From Legionella fallonii LLAP-10 (GTDB lineage: Bacteria > Pseudomonadota > Gammaproteobacteria > Legionellales > Legionellaceae), in contig NZ_LN614827.1 in assembly GCF_000953135.1 (NCBI RefSeq), forward strand, positions 1,579,001 through 1,643,000: a stretch of 64,000 nucleotides of DNA. Direction: 5' to 3'. This document shows positions 8,593 to 19,073 of the stretch, one piece after another. Every line of letters begins with the position of its first letter. The stretch's first letter is position 1. The position numbers and the translations under genes are program-made. The notes under the pieces are model-generated. The model saw only the letters and a list, made by a program, of their open reading frames with translations, had not been told where the DNA came from and searched no databases.

Positions 8593-11500
8593 ATGTCTGT
8601 CTATTACGAGATAGTGATGTTGACGTTCCTAATGCTCCAAAAAATGAAGCTCTTCTATGAAAAAAATAGAATCGTTGAGACTTATACGGCTGATCCTGCG
8701 TATCCTATTGATTTAGAGCGGTTCTTAGCTGGTTTTGAAGAACATAGGAGAAAAAATGCATTAGGAAGTTCGCTTGAAAAGTGCTCATTAATCATAACAG
8801 ACTGGTCAATTAAAAAAGATCAAGTTCTGACAGGTGATATGAAGCTATTACTCTGTGACTTGTTTAAAGAAGGTTTCGCTATTTATGTTTGGACCGGCAA
8901 ATTAGAGCAGATTACTTCAGTAAGTCAGTTGATAAGCAAGAGAGGTGATATTGAGGTAATAGATGCTGGAACAGTAACAGAGGCAGCAGCCCAATTAGAG
9001 GTTCCTTTACTTGCTAAGCAGTACGTCATTTTAGATTATTTTAAAATGCGCGAGCTAATCTCCATCATGAAAGCAGAAACTGTTCAACATACTCCTCTCG
9101 ACATGAACGATGTTTTTGACTATTTGGTAAATAATGAACACTCAAGAGATAAAAAAGATAAAATTAATCTGTTAATAGTCAGTTTTTTGGGTAGAGAAAC
9201 TATTATTGCTGATTATGAGAAAGCGGGTTCAGATAGAGATTGTTCAGGATTATTTATTACAACTTTAGTCCGTGCTTTTCCTGAAAGGATTATTATAAAA
9301 AATATTCATGCCAGAGAACCGCATGATGATGGATTAGTCATAGAAGAAGAGATTCTACACAGTGCTATTGAATCCATTAAATTCGGGATTCTTAATGGAT
9401 ATTTGCAACATGACCATGACTCCAATATTGCCCAATTACGTCATTTTCAGGATCTGGAAAATTTAAAATCTATCCATCTCATTTATGATGATGAGCTATC
9501 GAGTGCTGAATTATTTTATTTACGGCCATACATGCATTTGGTAAACACCCTCGAAATGAATAATATTAGTTCAGTGTCGGTCAATGTTTTTCAGTTTATT
9601 AATCTACGTAATCTTAATATAAAAAATACTACTGCTTCTGAGGACGAATTAATTTCATTTTTAAAGAATCACCAAAACGTACAAAAATTAAAAATTACAG
9701 GAGAAAATAATTTAACAGCCGACATTCTTATTCAAAATAAAGAATTATTGGGGAAATTAGAAACACTAAAAATAACAAGAAAAAGCTTAATAATGACAGG
9801 TGAGCAGTTTTCATTACTGCTTGATGCTTGCCCTAAGCTGGTTCACTTAAAGTTAAATGTAAGTTCGTTACAACCATTTGAATATCAATCTCCTGCTCTA
9901 AGCTCTTTGCATATAACAGGATGCTCTATGACAATGGGAGATTTCTCTCAACTTCTTATGGGGGCTCCTTCATTAAGAAAGCTCAATCTTACCAATGTTA
10001 GTTTTATTGATGGTTTACCCTCTGAATCCATCAACAATTTTAATGTACAGCATCTACAGCTAAAAGAAACTCAAATAAATGCTTTTCATCTTGACCAATT
10101 ATTGCAGTTATTTCCCCAATTAAATTATTTATCTATTATGAATAGTACTGTTTTGGGAGATAGTGCTCAGTCTTTATTTGAAGGGGATTGCTTGGCTATG
10201 CTTGAGACTTTCACCATTAATAAGGTGAATATTTCCCAGGAAATACTAGAAAAATTAATGAAAAAATTTACGCGGTTAGAAGTAGCTAACATAGAGTATG
10301 ATTTTTCTATAAATGATGATCATTCAAAGCCATATATCATCAGTCCTGACATGGTTAAGGCTATAAGCTCAACCCATTTACTTGAGGTTAATCTTGATTT
10401 TACTCGAATTAGCATAGATGACTTAGTGGATTTATATTTTAATAATAAGAATTTGCAGAAACTGATTGGTACTGGGCGCGAACTAAATAGTAGGGAGTCG
10501 GCGCGTCAATACTCGACACCGCTGCCTCAACTATTTAGTAAAAAGGAACATTTAAGTACTAATATTATTTCAGTGCTTTTTTCGCATACAAAAAAGGCAC
10601 CTAGACGCACCATACAACCTGTTCCACCACCAACATTTAGACTTGATACAGATACCGAATTACCCTCTCAAGATCCTCGAGATGTAATGGAATACATTGT
10701 TCCCCATCCAGGAGGGATTAATATTCATCCTCGCGATTACCGAGAGTCTCCTTTTTTAATTACAGAAATTAACAATGGTTCGGTTACTATTAATGAGTAT
10801 ATCCCTACTGATATTAAATCCTATGTCAGTTATAAATTAATCGATAATGCAAAAGAATTATATGAAGAAGAGGCTGCCGATGATCCTCGCCTTTATCTAG
10901 CAGAAAGACATTATGTTCTAAATAACAAATGGAGGGGGCTTACTTCCTGCTCTCCCTATGAAGATTTAAGATATTTGCAAGTTGATGCGCCGGTGGAAAT
11001 AGGCTTCAGTGATGAAATAAAAAAATTTTACATACGATTACAAGCACCGTCTGAAGAGGCGGCGGTTTCTGTTATCCATATTTTTAGCGTTAAACTATTA
11101 CCAAAAATTGAAAAAAATTTTAATGAATATACTGAGCATATAGATAGATGTATTCACTCCTTATTGTATTCTCCTGATGGTGAATACATAAGTCATGAAT
11201 ATTCTCAGCATGCTGTTGATACATTAATGAGTCTAGATCCTTTAGCGAGGGCGGGAGCACTGTTGTCTTTTTATGATGGACATCCGACACTTCCTGATAG
11301 TGGCTTCAAACCAGGGAAATTACAGGGAGAATTCGCTAATGATATAGAGCTAATTAATGCAATCAAGTGGCAGAAACTAGGGCGCTGTGAATTAAAAACA
11401 AGCCCTCTTTATCTAGATATGAGACTATTGGGAGTGAGAGAGTGTCTTATTTGGGTAAATGATATACATACGTACCTTGAGGCAAATATAAACGGGACTA

Positions 11501-14500
11501 TTTATCATATGGATCCCGGCGGTTTTCCATTGAATTTGAATTTGGTAAAACCTTCCTATAGGGAGGAAGACGAAGAAATGGAATTGTCTGAACCAGCGAG
11601 GGAAGTATCACTCAAGGTTCTCCAACAGCAGAAACTAGAGTCGCAATCTGATCTTGGTAAAAATAATCCTTTCATTAGCTGGAGAAAACAAGGATTACCA
11701 AAGGAGCAAAAACTTACTATTGATGAATATGTGAGTTGGCTAATGCAAAAAGCTGATGGGTTAAGTGATAAGCGGCGGAATATTCTGGTTATTTGTGAAG
11801 ACAGCCATCAACTTGAATTATTTAATGCACGTCTTGCGCGCTATATAAGTCTGAAAAGACAACAACAATATTATTATCTATCCGGCTATGACAGTTACTC
11901 TACTTCTTCGGTAATGATTACTGGAGATGGATATAAAAAAATACCAAGCCAAGTAGTCAAGTTTGCTACTTCTTGTACGAAAGACGATGCTTTTTGCGTT
12001 AATATGAGTCATATTGGTACTCATTATTTATGGTTTATTCGCCTGGCAGAAGGACATTTAGGGACTCATCCGCTTCCTCAGGGCTTAAGATTAGTTATGG
12101 CTATAGATAAAGAGTCTTTGTCCAATATAGGAAGTGAGCTCTATAGGCGAGTAGATTTAGTAGAAACCATGCCGTCATTCCCAGAAGGGGATCTCTATAA
12201 TTTATGTGTACGGCCTTATGATGCTGAACATGCATTAACTAGTCTTGATTCTGCTGTACATCTTTATGAAAATGTCAATGCAGTAGAAACGTTGAAGGGT
12301 GAGATGCACATTGACGGTGAATACTTGTTTTTAGATCAAGGCCCTTTAATTGAAGCAATTAGCTCAGGAGCTCCAGGCTTATGCATTGACAATGCTCCCT
12401 TTCATTTAAGAGCATTTAGAGATTTTTTAATCAACCTTTGTAATACAGGAAGACTATATCACAATGGGGCATCCTATTTTTTACCCCAACCATTTTACAT
12501 AGAATATTATAACGCTCCTTATGGATTTGAGGCACGCTATAGCATTACTTCTTTACATGCAGAAAATAGTTCCTTTTGGCATTATCCTCTCAATCACACG
12601 ACTTGGAATTTATTCTTTAAAACTTATTATTGCGATCCTCGTACTCATCTTTTTCAGGAAAGGCCTGGTTGGCTTGCTCAAGCGAGTGGCCGAGATGGTC
12701 ATATGACCATCTTGGTTACGGAGGATATCCCAAAAAACTCCTGGGCTGAGTTTTTAGACACAGCTACAAAATATAATGTGCGCCTACAGTTTATAGTTCC
12801 TTCTGATATTTGTATTCCTGATGCCATGCATGATAGAGCACAACAAAGCTTAAATAAGGAGGGAAAAGGGAAAGAAAAAAATCGTCAGAACAATGCAGTA
12901 AGACTTATTTTAACCAATGATGTTGATTTTACTTTTGAACATCAAATGGATCATGAACAAGAGGATGTGGTTTATCATGTCACCGAAGCGAGTAAGTACA
13001 GTGAATTATTTGAATCTTTTTACCCCGATGATGATAGCTTAAAATTTAGTGTGCGCTACGGCTATATTTTACAAAATCTTCTTAGTAATGAACGTGACGA
13101 AAAAGGTAAACGGGTTATTTTAAAGGGAAGGATGTCTAAAGAGTTTGCACAGCATCTAGAATCCTTGTTTTCGGAAAATCCTTACCTCTATATTAATGGA
13201 CAGTTTCAGAAGTTATCTGGTGAGTTAATTATTATTACTGATGATAAAAAATCATTTCCATATTTTAGTGCTGAACGATTTGACGTCATGCAAGAGGAGC
13301 GTTGGGATAAGTTAAAGGAGGTATTTCATGAGCATCAATCTGAAGTTCAGCAACTAAAGGAAGCTTGCAAAGAAATACAACAGAAGACGAAAATTAATTT
13401 TACTTATATCCAATTAAAAACCATGATGACGCATTTGTTTCATCATCCAGATTCAAATCCCTTCCTGCCTTTGCTCCGTATATTTAAGGATTCCGACGAA
13501 GCAATACAAATTAGCAGAAAATATTTTACTCAAAAAAACGGGAAATTCAGCGGATTTGAAAAGTCAAAAGACAAGAGGATGGCTAAGCTATGCGATCATT
13601 TAGCCTATTCTTATTATGCCTTTATTGTGGGCGAGTCCGGAACCGCAAAAAGCACAATGATTCTTACACAATTACTAAATTTTATGGAGCGTCATATAGG
13701 TGGTTCATTCACGATGCATGTTGGTCTTGAAAACATTAAGAAATTCACTGAGGAGGGAGGGATTTTATTTCTTGATGAGGCTAACTTAAAGGAAAATGGT
13801 GCTTATGATATTTTCGAAAACATATTTAATGATAAGCCTTATATTGTAGTAAATGGTGTATATTGCCCCATTGACGCCAATCATAGAATTATTTTTGCAG
13901 GTAACTTTGTCAATTATGCCCATAGAAGACAGCATGATTTTTTTTCCCGTCATGGAAATGTGTTGCAGTCTAAAGATCTTCGCGATGATTATTTATTGGA
14001 AGATGTTTTAAAACCTGTTTTTGTAAGCCTCTTTCCTAATGCCCCTAATGTAAGTGATGAAACTCATCAGCGAATTATGACTCATTTGCTAGGTGAATAC
14101 AGGCGCATTAACAAGTTATTCCCTAAACCGCCATTAACTCCAAGGAATTTGCAAATGATGGTTTTGCGGTTTATCGCTCATGCACAACAGCACGATATAG
14201 ATGAACGATTTACTATAAAACAAATCATGGATTTAGCTATTAATGATGAGTTAAATGGCTGTACCAAGCAAAAGGACAGAGAAGGACTAGCTATTTGGAG
14301 TGCAGAAGAGCAAGAACATTTAAAAGCTTGTGAACAGTATTTAAGTGAACGTCTTGATTTTAAATCCAATGACTACGTATTAGTTCCATCACGTAGAAAT
14401 ACGTTACGCTTGATTTATGATGCGATACGCATTAGCTCAATGAAGACAGTCAATGCCTATGGGATTTCAGGACTACTTCAAGAGGGCACTACGACTAACG

Positions 14501-15225
14501 GTAAAAGTAAAATAATCATTGAGGCATTAGAATACTTGGGATTTGTAGATGGTAATGATGATACCGATCCTCAAAAACGTCATTATTATCATATTACAAG
14601 CAGCGATCATGATGAGATGCTTCGTATATTCACCAAAGCATTTCATGAGGGAACTCCACTGATAATTGATGAATTGAATACTCTTCCTTTTATAGAGGAC
14701 CTGCTGAATTCATTTATGTCGGGTACTGATTTGGAAGGAAATCGCGCTCAAAAGCCTGGATTTATTGTTTTTGCAACACAAAACTCTATTCGCTATATAG
14801 GACGTGATATTCTTTCTGATGCGGTTCATAAACGCTTTACCGAAGAAGAAGTACAGGACTATACACGAGAGGATTTTATCGATATTGCAACGACTATGGG
14901 TTATGAACCTAACCTAGTCGAGCAATTAGTTGATCTATTTCTTTATGCTGTAAATTTAGCCGAATTTGAGAATGTGCCACAAAGACCTACTTTGCATCAT
15001 TTACTAGAGATTCTTGAGAGTTACCAACCCTCAAAATCAAGAAAACTCGAGGTCCAATCACCTGATCTATTCTTTTCAGAAAACCAAAGAAAAAGGAAAG
15101 AACGCGATGAAAATTCTGTACTGACAAGCAACAAGGGTAAAGAAAAAGAGGGTGAAAAGAAACAGCAGCCAGAAAAAGAAGAAAAAGAAAAGATAGGGGA
15201 TTATGGGAAATTCAATTTTTCATAA
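8593..15225 (+). CDS. giant LRR / transglutaminase-like / dual AAA ATPase protein
   Basis: 2210 residues. Residues ~300-640 contain leucine-rich repeats (LVNTLEMNNISSVSV, LRNLNIKNTTASEDELISFL, HLQLKETQINAFHLDQLLQL). Around 880-980 a segment fits a transglutaminase-like papain fold: GRC at Cys932, IHTYLEA with His959, YHMDPGG with Asp974. Residues ~1670-1860 form an AAA module of dynein/midasin/MoxR type: Walker A GESGTAKST (1680-1688) and Walker B GGILFLDEAN (Asp1728-Glu1729). A second module follows with a degenerate P-loop (EGTTTNGKSK, 1964-1973), Walker B LIIDELN (Asp2026-Glu2027) and sensor FVFATQNS-like FIVFATQNS (~2057-2065). The tail is Lys/Glu-rich (KGKEKEGEKK), as in many Dot/Icm substrates. 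It is divergent from the SET gene. The start is uncertain: internal ATGs at 8629 and 8644 are possible and no strong SD is seen. Function unknown. Confidence 0.7.
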   Translation: MSVYYEIVMLTFLMLQKMKLFYEKNRIVETYTADPAYPIDLERFLAGFEEHRRKNALGSSLEKCSLIITDWSIKKDQVLTGDMKLLLCDLFKEGFAIYVWTGKLEQITSVSQLISKRGDIEVIDAGTVTEAAAQLEVPLLAKQYVILDYFKMRELISIMKAETVQHTPLDMNDVFDYLVNNEHSRDKKDKINLLIVSFLGRETIIADYEKAGSDRDCSGLFITTLVRAFPERIIIKNIHAREPHDDGLVIEEEILHSAIESIKFGILNGYLQHDHDSNIAQLRHFQDLENLKSIHLIYDDELSSAELFYLRPYMHLVNTLEMNNISSVSVNVFQFINLRNLNIKNTTASEDELISFLKNHQNVQKLKITGENNLTADILIQNKELLGKLETLKITRKSLIMTGEQFSLLLDACPKLVHLKLNVSSLQPFEYQSPALSSLHITGCSMTMGDFSQLLMGAPSLRKLNLTNVSFIDGLPSESINNFNVQHLQLKETQINAFHLDQLLQLFPQLNYLSIMNSTVLGDSAQSLFEGDCLAMLETFTINKVNISQEILEKLMKKFTRLEVANIEYDFSINDDHSKPYIISPDMVKAISSTHLLEVNLDFTRISIDDLVDLYFNNKNLQKLIGTGRELNSRESARQYSTPLPQLFSKKEHLSTNIISVLFSHTKKAPRRTIQPVPPPTFRLDTDTELPSQDPRDVMEYIVPHPGGINIHPRDYRESPFLITEINNGSVTINEYIPTDIKSYVSYKLIDNAKELYEEEAADDPRLYLAERHYVLNNKWRGLTSCSPYEDLRYLQVDAPVEIGFSDEIKKFYIRLQAPSEEAAVSVIHIFSVKLLPKIEKNFNEYTEHIDRCIHSLLYSPDGEYISHEYSQHAVDTLMSLDPLARAGALLSFYDGHPTLPDSGFKPGKLQGEFANDIELINAIKWQKLGRCELKTSPLYLDMRLLGVRECLIWVNDIHTYLEANINGTIYHMDPGGFPLNLNLVKPSYREEDEEMELSEPAREVSLKVLQQQKLESQSDLGKNNPFISWRKQGLPKEQKLTIDEYVSWLMQKADGLSDKRRNILVICEDSHQLELFNARLARYISLKRQQQYYYLSGYDSYSTSSVMITGDGYKKIPSQVVKFATSCTKDDAFCVNMSHIGTHYLWFIRLAEGHLGTHPLPQGLRLVMAIDKESLSNIGSELYRRVDLVETMPSFPEGDLYNLCVRPYDAEHALTSLDSAVHLYENVNAVETLKGEMHIDGEYLFLDQGPLIEAISSGAPGLCIDNAPFHLRAFRDFLINLCNTGRLYHNGASYFLPQPFYIEYYNAPYGFEARYSITSLHAENSSFWHYPLNHTTWNLFFKTYYCDPRTHLFQERPGWLAQASGRDGHMTILVTEDIPKNSWAEFLDTATKYNVRLQFIVPSDICIPDAMHDRAQQSLNKEGKGKEKNRQNNAVRLILTNDVDFTFEHQMDHEQEDVVYHVTEASKYSELFESFYPDDDSLKFSVRYGYILQNLLSNERDEKGKRVILKGRMSKEFAQHLESLFSENPYLYINGQFQKLSGELIIITDDKKSFPYFSAERFDVMQEERWDKLKEVFHEHQSEVQQLKEACKEIQQKTKINFTYIQLKTMMTHLFHHPDSNPFLPLLRIFKDSDEAIQISRKYFTQKNGKFSGFEKSKDKRMAKLCDHLAYSYYAFIVGESGTAKSTMILTQLLNFMERHIGGSFTMHVGLENIKKFTEEGGILFLDEANLKENGAYDIFENIFNDKPYIVVNGVYCPIDANHRIIFAGNFVNYAHRRQHDFFSRHGNVLQSKDLRDDYLLEDVLKPVFVSLFPNAPNVSDETHQRIMTHLLGEYRRINKLFPKPPLTPRNLQMMVLRFIAHAQQHDIDERFTIKQIMDLAINDELNGCTKQKDREGLAIWSAEEQEHLKACEQYLSERLDFKSNDYVLVPSRRNTLRLIYDAIRISSMKTVNAYGISGLLQEGTTTNGKSKIIIEALEYLGFVDGNDDTDPQKRHYYHITSSDHDEMLRIFTKAFHEGTPLIIDELNTLPFIEDLLNSFMSGTDLEGNRAQKPGFIVFATQNSIRYIGRDILSDAVHKRFTEEEVQDYTREDFIDIATTMGYEPNLVEQLVDLFLYAVNLAEFENVPQRPTLHHLLEILESYQPSKSRKLEVQSPDLFFSENQRKRKERDENSVLTSNKGKEKEGEKKQQPEKEEKEKIGDYGKFNFS

Positions 15226-15411
15226 CTTGCTGTTTAATCGTTGCAATACAAAATAGTCTTTTCTGGGCATGTTAAACTATGATTTGTTAAGTTCCTCTAT
15301 CTCAGCTCACGGAGTGGTCTGGGTTTGACCGATTTTGACAAATAATTTTATATACTGAATTACCCATATAGTGTGATATACAGCAGTTAATTTTTTAAAA
15401 GATTAAAGAAA

Positions 15412-15710
15412 TATAAGTCAAGACTGTTTTTTTATAATTTTTTTGTTATGATAACTGTCCGCTTAAATCTATCCATCAAAGTACTACTTGTGGATATCCT
15501 TATACTTTTTCCTCAGATACCATCTTGAGCTTAGACAGCTTTTTTAGAAGACTCCTTATTTTATATGGATTATTGCAATTTAATTGACATTAGATAAACA
15601 CAAACTTATCCCCATTTTCTGTGGATAACTCTGTGAATACACCATGGTTAATTACTAAAATCCTATTCCAAAAGAGATAAATCTTCTTTTAACCAAGTGT
15701 GGTAAAGATG
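15412..15710 (+). repeat. dispersed DnaA-box repeat, copy R1
   Basis: First copy of a dispersed intergenic repeat. One end is TAAGTCAAGACTG followed by an AT-rich arm (poly-T, TATAAT, poly-T, GTTATGA). Then come TGTGGATAT (15489-15497) and TGTGGATAA (15620-15628), 131 bp apart in the same orientation, the latter facing TTATCCCCA. The far end is GTGAATACACC, CTAAAATCC and CTTTTAACC. No coding frame crosses it. The 15226-15411 spacer before it has no feature I recognise. Confidence 0.8.
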
Positions 15711-16206
15711 TTGAAAATATTTATTGACGATATCAATTAGCTCCAGTATCTAGTGGGAGCGCATGATGGCGTGAATTTGCAATGCAAATATGAGAGGATA
15801 AAAATTTTTAGCTCATATTAATGATGAGTGCTTTGTGAACAATTTAGCCAGTTGCCAAATGGGACTGTGAACTCACATCTCCCAAATTGATAGCATTGAT
15901 GTTGTCACATTTTCAAAAAACAAGAAATATCTTACATTGTAACGAGCAACTCGCTCCTTACATTAATTCTAGTAATAACTCTATAATGTAATCGTTTGGC
16001 ACAGCTTCAATAGACAGGATGTCTCACAAGGGCTAAGATGGTTCATAATGTGTTGTAGCTGTGCACAAGCACGATGTTTCACTAGAATTTCTCCTTCATC
16101 ACTTCTCTTTAAAGTGAACCTCTTTTTTGTACCACCTATTGTTTATGTTTTTTTCTTGTTCATCTTCAATATAAGGATGATGTTCATCAACTAAAGTTAA
16201 AAAAAG
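15711..16206. other. spacer between two repeat copies, with possible gene debris
   Basis: No gene of normal size. On the minus strand a 33-codon frame (16082 to 15981, GTG start, with AGGAG about 7 nt upstream) reads KHRACAQLQHIMNHLSPCET and could be a micro-ORF. Just upstream, another minus frame at about 16105-16200 (VDEHHPYIEDEQEKNINNRW) ends in two stops. Both look like debris of a lost gene rather than functional genes. Confidence 0.25.
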
Positions 16207-16503
16207 TTTAAGTCAAGACTGTTTTTTTATAATTTTTTTGTTATGATACCAATCCACATAAATTTATCCATCATATTCTTTCTTGTGGATATCTTTCTAT
16301 CTTCCTCCAGATGCCTTTCTGATTTTATGTTTATTTTTTATAAAACCCCTTGTCCTATATGAATTGTTACACTTTGCGTGACATCAAATAAGCTCCAACT
16401 TATCCCCATTTTCTGTGGATAACTCTGTGAATATACGAGACTTACTCTCTAAAATCCTGCACTTAGATTAATGCGCTTTCTTTTAACCAAGTTCGGTAAA
16501 AGA
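16207..16503 (+). repeat. dispersed DnaA-box repeat, copy R2
   Basis: Second copy, in the same orientation as R1 and about 800 bp from it. It has the same AGTCAAGACTG plus AT-rich arm, TGTGGATAT at 16284-16292 and TGTGGATAA at 16414-16422 (130 bp apart). The shared far end is GTGAATA, CTAAAATCC and TTCTTTTAACCAAG. Sequence between the conserved blocks has diverged from R1, while the nonamers and their spacing are kept. Confidence 0.8.
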
Positions 16504-16554
16504 TGAACTAAATTAGTTGGTTCAGTTTGGTGAGCTAGAGCAATAAAGGGAAGG
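16501..16554 (+). repeat. left inverted repeat of a 3.77-kb segment
   Basis: AGATGAACTAAATTAGTTG followed by TCAGTTTGGTGA and CTAGAGCAATAAAGGGAAGG. It is nearly identical to the reverse complement of 20213-20266, with only three or so differences. It directly abuts the end of repeat copy R2. Confidence 0.8.
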
Positions 16555-16635
16555 GAAACTCAGTATTTATAAAATCGATCTTCTACTAGTATTTATAGGT
16601 AATAATATTTATAAAGAAGCATTAATTAATAAAAA

Positions 16636-17490
16636 TCAAATGCTACAGTTAAATAGTGAGTGTAAATAATGAGTGATTTCTTTATTATTTTCATCGAGTA
16701 GTGGCGAAAAAATTGCTGATAGCTGAAGATATTCGCCGCTTTTACTTTTGATTTGCAATGTTCCACGCCATTCATTTCCCTCAGTTACTCCTTCCAAAAT
16801 AGATTTATAACTTTCCATGTAGTTTTTTTCTGAGTGTAAAATTGGCAAGCTTTGACCTACGACTTCATGATAATCATAACCTGTTTTCTCAATAACTCGT
16901 TTATTTACATAGTCAATTGTTCCTGCCTTATCAGTAATTATAATTAGTACTGGACTTTGATCTAAAGCGCTGGTTAATTTTCTGATGGTTGTTTCCGCAC
17001 GTTTCTGCTCTGATATATCTCTAACGATAGCTAATACGAATTGCTCACCCATAGAACGAAATATGCTTAATCTAACATCAACAGGAAAGGTTGTTCCATC
17101 TTTTCTTCTATGAATGCCTTCTAGATTAATTGGTCCATTAGCGAGATTTAATGTATTTTGTTTAATTGTTTCTTGAGTAATGGCAATTTCTATTTCCCAA
17201 GCATATGAATTAATTAGTTCTTGACGAGTATAACCTAAAGAGGAGCATGCTACATTATTAACATCCAGGATTTGTCCCTTTAAGTTATGCACAAAAATGG
17301 CGTCTGAAGTAGCATTCATAAAATTTTGATAACGCTCTTCACTTGTCATTAATTGATAAAGTAATTCTTGCTGACTAGGAACACTCATTTTACTAGATAT
17401 CGTTTCAATCATATTCTGTTTAAATAATATTTTATTCGTAATTACGTGCAGTTTCAATTGATAAATTTCTTGCCACAATATTTTTTTCAT
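16636..17490 (-). CDS. two-PAS sensor protein, probably truncated
   Basis: 284 residues with two PAS domains. PAS1 (~50-165): RYQNFMNATSDAIFVHNLKG, VNNVACSSLGYTRQELI, and a PAC motif RRKDGTTFPVDVRLS ending FVLAIVRDISEQKRAE. PAS2 (~170-280): ALDQSPVLIIITDKAGTIDYVN and GYDYHEVVGQSLPIL. PAS domains bind ligands or mediate signalling and normally precede a kinase, GGDEF or EAL output domain. Here the protein stops inside PAS2 (NKEITHYLHSLFNCSI, where ITHYIAVKEDIT-like sequence is expected), 80 bp from the inverted repeat at 16501-16554. The output domain is therefore probably lost and the gene is likely a remnant. The ATG start is plausible but the SD is weak. Confidence 0.7.
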   Translation of the reverse strand: MKKILWQEIYQLKLHVITNKILFKQNMIETISSKMSVPSQQELLYQLMTSEERYQNFMNATSDAIFVHNLKGQILDVNNVACSSLGYTRQELINSYAWEIEIAITQETIKQNTLNLANGPINLEGIHRRKDGTTFPVDVRLSIFRSMGEQFVLAIVRDISEQKRAETTIRKLTSALDQSPVLIIITDKAGTIDYVNKRVIEKTGYDYHEVVGQSLPILHSEKNYMESYKSILEGVTEGNEWRGTLQIKSKSGEYLQLSAIFSPLLDENNKEITHYLHSLFNCSI

Positions 17491-17676
17491 GATAGGACGC
17501 GATTTTTCTAATGCTAGTGGTAAAACATCCTGACCTATAGTTCTTAATTAAAGAAACTAATCATTCGATTCACTCTGGCGTCTCATAAGCGAAATAATAC
17601 ATCTATAATGTAGAAAGGATATTCATTAGTAGTGCCATTATAAGTATTCAATCCCTAATACACGAGTAGGTGTTGT

Positions 17677-18897
17677 ATGATGCAATTATTTCAAATGTTC
17701 GTTTCGATATCATCTTTATCTATTCTTAATAGTCAATTTATAAATCAGATATTAAGTTTTTCAGAGGTTCAACGCGATGTGGTCTCTTCCTTAAAAAAGC
17801 TGGTAAAAAATTCAGATTATTATTCAATGCCTAATGATGGTGGTATTTTACTTATAGGCATTCTTATTTTTTTTATATTGATTGGCTTAGAGTATGGGTA
17901 TGGAGTAATTAAAAATAAAAATAACTATCGATTAAATGACTCCATTAGCTCTCTGAGTCAGGGGTTGTTGTCCCAGCTTTTTGACGCGATATCTAGACAG
18001 TTCTTCACTCTTGGTATATTTATTATTATTTATCAATCAACTCCCCATTTACATATTACCCACTTTTGGTACACATGGTATGGCATTATCTCTGCGGTAA
18101 TTTTTTATGATTTTTGTGATTATTGGTTACATCGAGCCAGCCACCGGGTTGCTCTATTATGGGCTGCTCATGTAGTCCATCATCAAAGCCAGTCTTTTAA
18201 TTTTACAACCAGCCTGAGGCAAGAAACTTTTTATATGCTTCCGGGATTTGTTTTTTATATTCCCTTGCCATTACTAGGGGTTCCTCCTGATTTATTTGCT
18301 CTGTCTGGTATTGTTGTTTTGTATTATCAATTTTGGATTCATACAGAACATATTGGTAAACTTGGCATATTGGAGCAATTAATATCAACGCCCTCGAATC
18401 ATCGAGTTCATCATGGAGTTAATGAAAAATACATCAATAAAAACTATGGCGCTATCCTAATCATTTGGGATAGGCTGTTTGGAACCTATCAGGAGGAAAC
18501 CGAAAAACCAATATATGGCACGTTGCATCCATTAAACAGCTGGTGTCCTATAAAAACGATTACCCAAGTCTATAGCCTATTAATTAAGCGTGCTTTAAAC
18601 ACTAAAGGCTTTTTGAATAGAATCAAGATTTTCTACAAACCACCTGAATGGAATAGTGCTGCTAACCCTAGTGTCTCAATGCAGGATATCAAAGAGATCG
18701 CTACTTATGATCCACCTATTAGCAAACTCTCAAAATGGATAGCGGGGAGCTTATTTGTTATTTTTTTTATTTGTTCTCTTTATTTTATTTTATTGAGCGA
18801 ACATTTTTCATTATGGCCCGGATTAGGTTGTGCTATCACGATTCTAACTGGCTTATATTGTGTTGGTTTGCTTATTGATAAACCTCAAAAAAAATAA
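17677..18897 (+). CDS. sterol desaturase / fatty acid hydroxylase family membrane enzyme
   Basis: 406 residues, polytopic. Hydrophobic helices flank a di-iron histidine cluster: YWLHRASHR, HVVHHQSQSFN, HTEHIGK and SNHRVHHG, the arrangement typical of the fatty acid hydroxylase/sterol desaturase superfamily (HXXXH, HXXHH, HXXHH). These enzymes oxidise or desaturate membrane lipids using O2. The C-terminal ~60 residues add two more helices (WIAGSLFVIFFICSLYFILL and a second). It lies inside the inverted-repeat-bounded segment with genes of unrelated type. Substrate unknown. Confidence 0.85.
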   Translation: MMQLFQMFVSISSLSILNSQFINQILSFSEVQRDVVSSLKKLVKNSDYYSMPNDGGILLIGILIFFILIGLEYGYGVIKNKNNYRLNDSISSLSQGLLSQLFDAISRQFFTLGIFIIIYQSTPHLHITHFWYTWYGIISAVIFYDFCDYWLHRASHRVALLWAAHVVHHQSQSFNFTTSLRQETFYMLPGFVFYIPLPLLGVPPDLFALSGIVVLYYQFWIHTEHIGKLGILEQLISTPSNHRVHHGVNEKYINKNYGAILIIWDRLFGTYQEETEKPIYGTLHPLNSWCPIKTITQVYSLLIKRALNTKGFLNRIKIFYKPPEWNSAANPSVSMQDIKEIATYDPPISKLSKWIAGSLFVIFFICSLYFILLSEHFSLWPGLGCAITILTGLYCVGLLIDKPQKK

Positions 18898-19073
18898 AAA
18901 CCTCTCTTTACGGCTCTATTGATAATTCGTGTGTTTCATTCATTAGATGACTATGTTGATACAACCCTTAGACATTGACTGAAAGAGTGTCAGTAGATTA
19001 AAATAGAGTCAAATTGTTGTAATGTAAATCCACCTCCTATTGTTGTTTAACCATAGGGGGACAAGGTGTAAAG

